Assembly (NCBI RefSeq): GCF_964340395.1
Contig: NC_135552.1
Location: 28,120,181 to 28,184,180, forward strand
DNA: 64,000 nucleotides
Direction: 5' to 3'
Source: Glandiceps talaboti
Taxonomy: Eukaryota > Hemichordata > Enteropneusta > Spengelidae
Below are positions 42,086-53,081 of the stretch, in pieces. Under the pieces are notes generated by a model. It made no database searches. It saw nothing but the letters and a program-made list of their open reading frames with translations, and was not told the DNA's origin. Positions within the stretch are counted from its first letter, which is position 1, and every line of letters begins with the position of its first letter. The position numbers were made by a program, and so were the translations under genes.

Positions 42086-42980
42086 TTTATTATTATTATT
42101 TCTTTATTTCAGGCCATCAAGATATCCCATAAAAAATATAAAAAAAACATACAAACACAAAGGAAAAGACATAGATAATATCAAACTAGTAACTATATTG
42201 TACTGTACATAACAATCCTATAATTTCTCCAAAAGTCAATCAGTCAATGTACAACAACTCTCGGACCATTAAGTTCACGGGGAGGGGAGGGGAGGTTTTT
42301 TTTATATACATATACAGAATTCAGAATTATAAAGCAAAGGGCAAACTATTCACACACTAATTTGTTTCACATAATCACATATCATACTACATATTCTGCA
42401 ACTGCAGATCCTGACTTTTGTAAAGCTTGATTGTCTATACATTGAAAATACACAGGGTCTTCTTTTTAATTGTACATACTTGTTTATTTGATTACAATGT
42501 ACAAAATTTCGCACAGAGTTTTTGACAGATTGCATTAAATGGTTTCACTTGCTTGATATTACTATGTAAATATAACTGGTATGGATTCGTTTTGTATTAT
42601 CAATCACATTCTTAATCTGATAACATTGCATTTTGTTGTATTTGAGTCACAATGACTAAGACAGCATCAACAGCGCCAGCTATGACTCTGTGAATGAAAT
42701 GTTGATAACGCCACAAAAAACTCATGTGGACATTAAATGTCTTCTTAAAAATCATACGTATATAAAACATTATGCAAGTTATTCTATAATTACCAACTTA
42801 TCATACAAAGAATTATTACGTAGACAATGTGAATAAAATCATTTTGAAGGGAATCAAAATTTCTTTTAGGATCAGCAGTAGTAGTTTGAGTCTCTTGGTA
42901 TTTCATATTATGCAGAAAATGCAAAGATGAACGTATAACGCTTGGGTGTTTATTAACAATAACAAATGCCAACCCAAATA
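42086..42980 (-). mobile_element. Probable LINE 3' part abutting the CD225 A stop codon
   Basis: Read on the minus strand, a segment ends tgatggcctgaaataaagaa, then an AAT-repeat tail that reaches the base next to the CD225 A stop codon. This is a standard LINE 3' end. Minus frames of 60-61 codons upstream have no motif I can name, so the extent (to about 42980) is uncertain. Its orientation opposes the host gene. Confidence 0.45.
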
Positions 42981-43336
42981 GTCAGAATGCCGTCCCTGCA
43001 TTTCTATATCTACAATGTATATTTTCTATTATGTAAATAAAGAGATGAATATTCAATACACAAGTAAAATTTGTATGACTCTTGCATTGTCAAAATTAGT
43101 CTCGTGTTCTTTAACTCAGATTAACAGTTTTGCTATAACAGGCAAAGTCTTACATCGTTGAACTGCCCTCCACTCCCTCCCTCCCTAGCGAGCAGGCCAT
43201 CTTGTTGCCCCCTTCCCCCGTCCTAGTCTATTAACTATCTACGATCATGTCCACCTTGGAGAGAGATCGTAGAAAATGACTGCACGTCTAGTAAATAGAC
43301 TACAATCACACTATCTGCCTGCAACTGTAGGATATG

Positions 43337-43338
<2 letters not shown>
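42981..43338. other. Gene-free stretch, possible CD225 A poly(A) site
   Basis: Contains AATAAA at 43036-43041, a candidate poly(A) signal for gene A if transcription runs through the inserted element. Otherwise nothing recognised. Confidence 0.3.
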
Positions 43339-43383
<45 letters not shown>

Positions 43384-43433
43384 GTGTGTGTGTGTGTGTG
43401 TGCGTGCGTGTGTGTGTGTGTGTGTGTGTGTGT
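43339..43433. repeat. (TA)n-(GT)n microsatellite
   Basis: A short TA run passes into GT repeats interrupted by ATGT and GC steps. A poly-C run follows near 43471. Confidence 0.96.
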
Positions 43434-44559
43434 ATAGGCGGATGTTGTGTCTATCTATCTGCTTGATCATCCCCCCCCCCCCGATTTGTTGTCACGTTAG
43501 AAAATAAAGGTAAATAAAGCAATCGAGTGGTATTCTTAGATTTTAATCAGATTGCTCAGATTGCTTGTTGTCAAGGTAACACAGGCTTATTCTGTATGAT
43601 AACGTTACTATAAGAACATGACAACTCCACAGATTTCCAAACACTTTATGACGTCACCATTTTGACCCAGCAGTTGACAATGCCTTGCTTTCTGCTCTTA
43701 ACAATAGAACGGATGGACATGTATTTCATTTCCACTTTCAAAAATGTAATATTTTTTATGCACAAGTAATTTACTAGGAAAACAACAATCTAAGAAATAT
43801 TACTATGGTTGAGGGTCATGTCAGTAATCTAGACCCGTGCACCGTCTGCAAGCAGGACTACAATTTAGGAAACTGTACACTGCAAGAGTTGTTGCATGTT
43901 AGGAGTAATAACAGCAACAGATGATGCTGTATACATATGACAAAGCATTGGAAACTGCAACGGTTCATCACTATATAAAACTAAGCAAATAAACATATAT
44001 TGAAACTCTCCTCTAATGTGATTTGCGCTGTTCAATATAACACACAAGTAGCGGAGTTACGTTGTCCGAAGAAAGAAACAGCAATTGCCGTTGAGGGCAG
44101 TATTTGAACCAGATTTGGTTAAAAAAAGGGGGGGGGGGAGGGGCGGCGAGCACCTTCTTGGCATCAAGAAAAGACAAACCATTCAAGTTAATCAAAGAAA
44201 ATTAGACCAAGAAAAGGTGAGAACACTTATAACTTATGGAATTGGAAGGATTGTGCAATGTACAATGGAGGCTTCAACAAAACAGCAAAGCTATTTCGAC
44301 CGTTAGGTCACTTGTTTTACTCAAAATTACGTGCAAAGTCACATGACTGTACATAATCAAAGGCCAGTAAACAAACAAATAACATGTCCGGTAAGTTAAG
44401 AGCATGAGCATTGTTTAAAATAAATGCATACAATGATGAATGTATAATTTCATGACTTCAAATATGATGATGCTTCGAAATTGATGTCCATGTCTAAAAA
44501 GTTCACCATTTAACCAAAAGAATCTTTCGTTATCAAGTTAAAGTTTATAAACTCTATTT
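43434..44559. other. Gene-free stretch
   Basis: No gene recognised. The 18-mer gattttaatcagattgct at 43539-43556 recurs exactly at 62584-62601, suggesting a dispersed repeat edge. A poly-G/poly-A patch lies at 44121-44140. Confidence 0.45.
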
Positions 44560-45030
44560 TCTAAAGCGCCTTTTCTATTTATTAATATTTAAAAGCGCTG
44601 TACATACAATAGATTTAAAAACATAATAAAACAAATAGAGAAACAACAAATTGGTTACAATAATTATATAAAAAAGGGGAGGGATAAAATGACAACTTAG
44701 TAAAAGACATATGGTAATGAATTAATACAGTTGAGATCAGCTTTAGTTCTCTAGGATATAGGAATTGAGTTCCATAGCTTTGGTCCCCGAATGGCAAGCG
44801 CTCTGTAATTTAGTGTATTATACGATCGAGGTACAAGAAGATTTCGACTACAGTCGTTATGCAAATTGTAACGCGAATTGTTGGTATGTGTATACAAATC
44901 TTGGATATACAAAGGTACTTAAACCAGTCAAAGCCTTAAAAACTAGTAACATTACTTTAAAATCAACTCTTGCCTTGACAGGCAGCCAATGAAGCTCAAA
45001 AATACCGCCTGTGGCATTGTAGCACAACTG
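44560..45030 (-). mobile_element. 5'-truncated LINE, C-terminal reverse-transcriptase end
   Basis: On the minus strand the frames read LHWLPVKARVDFK and VFKALTG, then SRYNL, LLVPRSYNTLNYRALA and GPKLWNSIP. These are the standard C-terminal blocks of CR1/L2/Jockey-type LINE reverse-transcriptase ORFs. The reading is split between frames and only the last 150 or so codons plus a 3' UTR remain, so the copy is inactive. A gcgctttt word near 44590 fits the usual LINE 3' region. The clade cannot be fixed from this end. Confidence 0.8.
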
Positions 45031-45119
45031 TACAGTTTTAAAAATGTTTATCCATATGCTAGTCCATGCTAATAATAGGTGTTCATTTGCTGAATCCAGT
45101 TGCCTATCCAACCATATGC

Positions 45120-45918
45120 ATGTTGCTATCTTTGCGATATACGCGATCATTTGGCTGTTGCTATGGGCGTGGTCATGTTGCTAGGTATATTTGCATACAT
45201 TTTTTAATGTTTTGTTCACTTGTGTATGAATTCCTCATATTATCTTTGCAATATACGTGATCATTCGACTGTTGCTATGGGCGTGGTCTTGTTGATAGGC
45301 AAATTTCCATACATTTTTTTGAATATTTATTCAATTGTCTATTAATCCCCATTGTTATGTTAGCAATATATGTGATCATTTGGCTGTTGCTATGGGTGAG
45401 GTCTTGTTGCTAGGCATATTTGCATACATTTTTTTAATGTTCATTCTTTATCTTCCAATTCCTGTTTGATACCTTTGCAATATACATGATTATTTGGTTG
45501 TTGCTATGGGCGTGGTCATGTTGCTAGGCAAATTTACATACATTTTTTGAATGTTTATTCAATTGTCTATTAATCCCTGTTGTTATCTTCGCAATATATG
45601 TGATTATTTGGCTGTTGCTATGGGCGTGGTCTTGTTGCTAGGCACATTTGCAAACATTTTTTGAATGTTTATTCATTTGTCTTTCAATTCCTGTTGGTAC
45701 CTTTGCAATATATGTGATCATTTGGCTGTTGCTATGGGCATGGTCTTGTTGCTAGGCAAATTTACATACATTTTTTGAATGTTTATTCGTTTGTCTTTCA
45801 ATTCCTGTTGTTACCTTCGCAATATATGTGATCATTTGGCTTTTGCTATGGACGTGGTCTTGTTGCTAGGCAAATTTACATACATTTTGTGAATGTTTAC
45901 TCACTTGCCTACCAGGTT
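45120..45918. repeat. About 115-bp tandem repeat, seven copies
   Basis: Seven units share gcaatatatgtgatcatttg, gctgttgctatgggcgtggt, cttgttgctaggcaaattt and gcatacattttttgaatgt. Units differ by 5-15 percent, so the array is older than the short-unit arrays. It begins within 100 bp of the LINE 5' break. Confidence 0.93.
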
Positions 45919-47299
45919 TGAATAATTGTTATGTTTGTCAATTGGTGTACATACAGACATATTGTTCACTGACGTGGGTTGGGTTGGGTTTTCACCTTCA
46001 AAGCGTAATTTACATGTAGCTATCAGGTCTTTTCACAGACAACAATAACAATAACATACAATTTTTATTACACACAACATTTCTTCATTCCAATTTTTGG
46101 TGAGTAATTCACATTATACATTGATAAAAAGAAAACCTTCAACAAATGATAAAGGTTCCATTTTTAAATTCACCAATTTCAACTCACAACTATGTTATAT
46201 TGCCACTGTGTTGATCCACATGGCTGGAGGTAATGGGTGTTTACTAAATACAAGATAAGTAGAAAAAAACATCACATGACTGGTTACAAATAAATATCAA
46301 GACTTTATGCAGATCAAAATCCAAGTTATAAAAATAGATTATGTCAGATATTAACGGTGCAAATATTTAGTAGATAAAGATCTGATTGGTCTAGACATCA
46401 ATAAACTGTGTTAAAAAGTGATATAGCACAGTTGTCATGCTTCCCAGTGGCCCTGGTTGCTATTGACAATCTATCAATGTTGTCTCAGCCTCAAAATCTA
46501 TCATGGCTACCATTGCATAGAGTCAATCCCTTGCACAACACAAAGTTGTCTATGATCAATGCTGATATCTTCCATTTCTGGGGAGATGAATATTTCCCAT
46601 GCCTCAGAATTGCCCATTGTACAATGCAAACCGGAAGTGGAGAATATAGCGCCATCTAGTGTTGAATACTGGTGTGGGGGAATAACATACACAATGGCAT
46701 ACCAAACACTGTTTACTCAAACCTACATACATTCTCTGAACTGTAGCAAATATAAGCTTAGTAATGTTGATCTTGACTTCATATCGTATTGGAAGGATTC
46801 ACAATAATAATAAATATTCAGATTCTGGGGCCAATCTATACCAACACTTTATTTCAATACAATTACAATATATATATTCAGATTCTGGGGCCAAATCTAT
46901 ACCAACATTTTATTTCCATTCCAAACTACAGTTTGTTTTCTCTTTTTTTTAAAAAGTTTCCCTGCAAAATTTCATACTGGTATACTACAATTTGATCAGT
47001 TGATGTACATGCACTCACTGACCCTCCATTCATGCATATATCTCTGTCCACTGGTCAAAACCTTGAGTATACTATCCCCAGGGGTTGTTGATTTCACATG
47101 CAAAGCAAGGTTATACACATTTAAACAGTAAAATATGAGATTTACACCCTGATCTTTCTTCTTCATCAACATCATTGGTTCTGTGACACTCATATGACTA
47201 TAACATTCAAAATTACTATTATTTTCCCACTTATTCTGAAATAAATTACATAAGTAACAATAATTTTCTTCATTCAGCCAGAAAACATTCTTGACCTGT
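45919..47299. other. Gene-free stretch with a short duplication
   Basis: A unit of about 72 bp (core attcagattctggggccaa) occurs twice at about 46814-46960. An 83-codon plus frame (46408-46659) has no recognised features. No gene called. Confidence 0.45.
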
Positions 47300-47300
47300 G

Positions 47301-47667
47301 TTTGTAAGGTATGCCATGGAGGGGCGCCCTCACACATTGGTCAACCCCTGGTCTGTAATATACGCCATGGAGGGGCACCCTCACACATTGGTCAACCCCT
47401 CGTCTGTAATATACGCCATGGAGGGGCGCCCTCACACATTGGTCAACCCCTAGTTTGTAAGGTATGCCATGATGGGGCGCCCTCACACATTGGTCAACCC
47501 CTAGTCTGTAACGTACGCCATGATGGGGCACCCTCACACATTGGTCAACCCCTAGTTTGTAAGGTATGCCATGATGGGGCGCCCTCATACATTGGTCAAC
47601 CCGAAGTGTGTAAGGTACGCCATGAAGGGGCACCCTCACACATTGGTCAACCCCTCCCAAGAGGAGG
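47301..47667. repeat. 51-bp minisatellite, seven copies
   Basis: Seven 51-bp units (core ggggcgccctcacacattgg, then tcaacccct), open on both strands because 51 is a multiple of three. It is GC-richer than its surroundings. A single diverged unit sits apart at 48132-48178. Confidence 0.95.
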
Positions 47668-48785
47668 CCGGTGAGGGCGTAGTGCCATGACACATCTTCC
47701 AGTCTGGTAAATAATCCTTTCTGTAGTATATTAACTACTTATTTTGGAAATGCACACATAACTCAATACATAATCAAAATAGAAAATTATACATTTGACC
47801 CTTTACATTAAAAACAAACTGGTGGCCATCAAAATCTATCTAGAACAGAATACAGCACAATGTAAGCTTTGTGTATGTTAGACTGAAACAGACAGTCATC
47901 ATTTCTGATACAAGTACAGGAGTGAAAACAATACTGGATCTTTCTGTCTATGTACATACACTTATTTTGTACATTGTTAGGTTGTTGTTTCCAATAATTA
48001 CTGCAATGTATCATTAACTGAAAACATCAACATATGGTTTTTCCTTACCGATATGTTAATTGGTACAAAGTGTATAAATTTAACACCTTAGTTCATCATT
48101 TGGTTTGCTGTTACACCATTTCTGTAGTTAGAAGGCATGCCATGACAGGGCGCCCTCACACATCGGTAAACTGTTAGAGTATGTTGGTGAGGTCAGACAG
48201 ATGCATTACATATGTTACAGTCTAGCCAGCCAGCTGACAGTAATAAATCAATACCAATAGTCACAATGCATTATTTACACTGTGATGACTACCATTATAA
48301 ATTGCACACATCACAAACAAAATACAAGCATCCAAATGAGAATAAAGTCTTGTTACTGAACGTTTATTTAAAAATACTTGCGGATTTTAAAACATCCTGT
48401 TGAGAATACTGTTACTATGTAATGTTAGAGGACACTGCAATACTACATGATATTCTAGTGTAACACTGATGGTCAAGAACAAGTAACAGCCATAACTGCT
48501 ATGTTAAAAGATAGCAAATATATGTGCCTTGTTCTAGATCATCAATATATTCTAATGTAGCACATCATACAGGGATGTAGTTCAATGGTAAAATGTGAAA
48601 AATATAGACTCCCAAGTCTGCTAAATGATGGAAATATACTGGTTAAAATGTAGCTAGCAAAAGACTGGAGTAGTAGCCAGTTGTTTTTGGTGGCTAGCCT
48701 TACCTATACATTCCTGCCATAATATAATGTATTGTGTTACAATGTAAAGTAATGTACTGCAATGTCGTATATATTGTATTTCTGG
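47668..48785. other. Gene-free stretch with one escaped repeat unit
   Basis: The segment 48132-48178 (gcatgccatgacagggcgcc, then ctcacacatcggtaaac) is a lone copy of the preceding 51-bp unit. No gene recognised. Confidence 0.5.
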
Positions 48786-48937
48786 TATCATATATCATAT
48801 ACCATATACCATATACCATATATCATATATCATATACCATATATCATATACCATATACCATATACCATATACCATATATCATATACCATATATCATATAC
48901 CATATACCATATACCATATACCATATACCATATACAG
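48786..48937. repeat. TATACCA/TATATCA short tandem repeat
   Basis: About 150 bp of 7- to 10-bp units (catataccatatac). Open in frame but of no coding significance. Confidence 0.95.
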
Positions 48938-50441
48938 TAGAAACTAGTCAATGACAACTAAAACTTCCTTAGGTATGTCTTATTTGTACATGGTACAGAC
49001 GACATTTAAAAAGAGTTATACTGTACATAAATTTATATAAAACGACAGAATTCTGCATAATAATAAAAGTAATTCTGACAAGGATTAAACTACAGACTAA
49101 TAATACTCAGTGTGTAAAATTCTTTATGTATTAGGCACACTGAAAAAGCTAGAAATCTTTACATTTTAAGATTCTTCAGTATGTTTATCATTTAGTGTCT
49201 GATCAACACTAATTTATGAAAACAGACATACAGAAATATCACACCCCTGTTACGTTCATGATAAATAGCATGCTAGTGTAGTGAACCTATAGTAATCATC
49301 TCTTGTAGTTCTGAACTCAAAGTGTAAATCATTTATTGAGTAAATTTCAATTAAAAACATCGACCATCTTCAGCTTATATTGTAAACGTTTCAATGATAC
49401 AGACTTGTCATGTGACTTGTCATATTTATGCTCTGAGTTCGGACATCCTACAAAATATGATTCAAGAACAAGACAAAGATATGCATTCAAAGATGTGTGA
49501 AAAGGAAATGAACAGCTGGAACTTTGAAATGTCTTGGTATTTATTTCAAAAGTGATTTGAATTTGCCGAGTACATTCATGCAGTCAAGAATATGATCTGA
49601 TAAAATTGTACCCGTACAGTTTGAACATAGCAAGTTATGGGTATGACACAGAGGTGAGCAAATCAATTTTGAAACAGGTGGCCCTGGACCAGTGACTTAA
49701 AATATATGTGGAACATATAACATTTGATCATTATGGTATCATTTTCTTTCATTTTTTAGTTGTCTTAGGACAAGTCATTGCAAAAAGTTAGTGACATCAG
49801 ATCATTAGAATTAAAACCCTGTACATGTATAGTTTCACGTTTCTTCAGCATTCTTCAGATGTTGGACAACTTACATGGTTCACCCAGTGGTATATTTTTT
49901 AAAACTAAAATTATTGTAGAAACACAATGAGCTGTTTACATATTGCTTTAGATTATCAGTAACTTGTTCCTTGTCAGTGATGAATTCTACAAGATTTTGA
50001 ACATTTGTTAATGCTGGTATTTGTTATTAGAAATATACTGGACCAGACTTGTATCTAAAGCAGAAAGCACCACAACAACAGTAAATTGAAAACAATATTA
50101 ACCTTTCTGATACACTCTCCAGTCAGTATATCCGTACATATAATACAGTGTTGGTAGAATAGGCTATAAAATTCATATGAAAATTGATTGGTTTTCAGAG
50201 TTTTGGAAGGTCATATAAGGCACAATATTGAATATATCAATTGTATCATTCATTTTCTAGATAACATAGAAGGAACCTAAGATTTGTTAAATGGCCAAGA
50301 TCGAGGAGAACTGTTGGGATGTATAATGATGTTGTGTACATTCTACTGAAGACATCTAGATTGTAAGATACTTCATGTTGTTAAGCCATTGATAGCATGG
50401 CATGACATGACATATCTTACAGCCCTGATCTGGTTTGTAAA
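48938..50441. other. 3' flank of CD225 gene B
   Basis: This is downstream of the minus-strand gene. On the minus strand an AATAAA occurs at about 49541-49546, a candidate poly(A) signal giving a 0.9-kb 3' UTR. Nothing else recognised. Confidence 0.35.
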
Positions 50442-50621
50442 CTAGTTATAGTCAGATGTTGAAAATGATGCTACAATGACCACATAGTAAATGATTATGA
50501 AGACAACACTGATGACAATAGATGCAATACCACATGCAAGACTGATATAAGAGAACTTCCTGGCACTATCAGATGCTGCCTTAGCTCCAGCGTAGTCACC
50601 TCGGTTGAAGGCACTGCCAAC
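50442..50621 (-). CDS. CD225 gene B, last exon (loop and helix 2)
   Basis: Read on the minus strand: the acceptor is ttgacattccag|GTT, phase 0, then 59 codons and stop at 50442-50444. It encodes the acidic/basic loop, a long hydrophobic helix and a Ser/Thr-rich end (SFSTSDYN). It is the counterpart of exon 4 of gene A. Confidence 0.92.
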   Translation of the reverse strand, partial: VGSAFNRGDYAGAKAASDSARKFSYISLACGIASIVISVVFIIIYYVVIVASFSTSDYN

Positions 50622-52986
50622 CTGGAATGTCAAAACACAACATTAGAATGGTTTTGTAGCAGTTCTGAACTCCGAGAGTTGATATTTTACTAAGAATACT
50701 TTGGTTCAATAACTAGGCCTTTTTCACCCGTTGTTGTAGATCATGTACGTCCAATGATAGACTGTCGACAGTCGCTCGCGCCTTTTTTTCCCTACGTTTT
50801 ATCTAAACTCTGATCCGGCGCAACACTAGTCTAATCGCAAACTGATAGCTCGGGCCGTCGGCCCTCGACCTCGGGCCTTCGGCCCTCAACCACTCGGGCC
50901 TTCGGCCCTCGATATCGATTATACTAGTGTTGCACCGGATCGGAGTTTAGATAAAACGTAGGAAAAAAAGGCGCGAGCGACTGTCTACAGTCTAGTCCAA
51001 TGACGTAGACTTGTCATATTAGTGTAAAGGGCGCTGTCTATCTAAATACGTAATCTGTAATACACAACCGGCACAACAACAACAACAACAACAACTGAAG
51101 AAGGCTGAGTCATTTAGCTACACTCTGGGTTTGGAATGATCACAAGATATAATTCCGCAGTAATGATCAGAAACATTTTCTTTGCTTGTATTAAATTGAT
51201 ATTAACTTTCTGATTGAAGATTTTATCAGATATACTAATCAAGATTTTATCAGATATACTAATCAAGATTTTATCAGATATACTAATCAAGATTTTATCA
51301 GATATACTAATCAAGATTTTATCAGATATACTAATCAAGATTTTATCATATATACTAATCAAGATTTTATCAGATATACTAATCAAGATTTTATCAGATA
51401 TACTAATCAAGATTTTATCAGATATACTAATCAAGATTTTATCAGATATACTAATCAAGATTTTATCATATATACTAATCAAGATTTTATCATATATACT
51501 AATCAAGATCTTCTACATGGAGCCAAGCAGATTTTATAATATATACTAATCAAGATCTTCTACATGCAGCCAAGTAATATTCAATAACCTGTCATTTGTT
51601 TCAAAGATTTTATCAGATATACTAATCAAGATCTTCTACATGGAGCCAAGTAATATTCAATAACCTGTCATTTGTTTCAAAGATTTTATCAGATATACTA
51701 ATCAAGATCTTCTACATGCAGCCAAGTAATATTCAATAACCTGTCATTTGTTTCAAAGATTTTATCAGATATACTAATCAAGATCTTCTACATGCAGCCA
51801 AGTAATATTCAATAACCTGTCATTTGTTTCAAAGATTTTATCAGATATACTAATCAAGATCTTCTACATGCAGCCAAGTAATATTCAATAACCTGTCATT
51901 TGTTTCAAAGATTTTATCAGATATACTAATCAAGATCTTCTACATGCAGCCAAGTAATATTCAATAACCTGTCATTTGTTTCAAAGATTTTATCAGATAT
52001 AACTAATCAAGATCTTCTACATGCAGCCAAGTAATATTCAATAACCTGTCATTTGTTTCAAAGATTTTATCAGATATACTAATCAAGATCTTCTACATGG
52101 AGCCAAGTAATATTCAATAACCTGTCATTTGTTTCAAAGATTTTATCAGATATACTAATCAAGATCTTCTACATGGAGCCAAGTAATATTCAATAACCTG
52201 TCATTTGTTTCAAAGATTTTATCAGATATACTAATCAAGATCTTCTACATGCAGCCAAGTAATATTCAATAACCTGTCATTTGTTTCAAAGATTTTATCA
52301 GATATACTAATCAAGATCTTCTACATGCAGCCAAGTAATATTCAATAACCTGTCATTTGTTTTAAAGATTTCTCTTTTCAGGTACTCACTACCAAAAATT
52401 GATCCTAGGTTTTACTTGGTGTTACACAGATAAAAGCTGATTTTGGGAAGGCACATTAGCCATGACAGGGGTTGGCAATACAAATATTTGCTTGCCTTAT
52501 GCTGTGTTTACATGACAACATTTTCAAATAAAAATAATTTTCATTTTATGTGTTTTCATGTGTTTACACGATAGGCCAACAAGCATTTTTGACTATATCT
52601 ACATGGAAACATCAAAGGCGGAACAATTAAGAAATGATGCCGTTGCATATGTGTAAACATAATGACGTCAATGCAATGTGTTAGTACATCATCATTCCAG
52701 GGTTATCCCTGAAGTCATATATGCAATGCAATCTGATGTATAAATTCTGTCTCTGTAATTCTATTCCTGTTATGGTATTTACTCACCTCAGATGCTTTCA
52801 GGATAGCACAGATACCAATAGGCCAGCAACAGCAAATGGTGACAAATATAGCCAGACCCATATAATTTGGAGGGCTTGATTGGGTCACTGTGGTAACATT
52901 CACTCCACCTGGTGCATACTAAGAGAGGAAAATAGGGCATTATAGCTCAACTGAATACGTACACAATGCAATCTGCCCACCAGTTG

Positions 52987-53081
<95 letters not shown>

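Noticed and set aside
47301-47667. Direct-repeat array considered as CRISPR
   Set aside because: The 51-bp units are contiguous with no unique spacers, and the window is eukaryotic.
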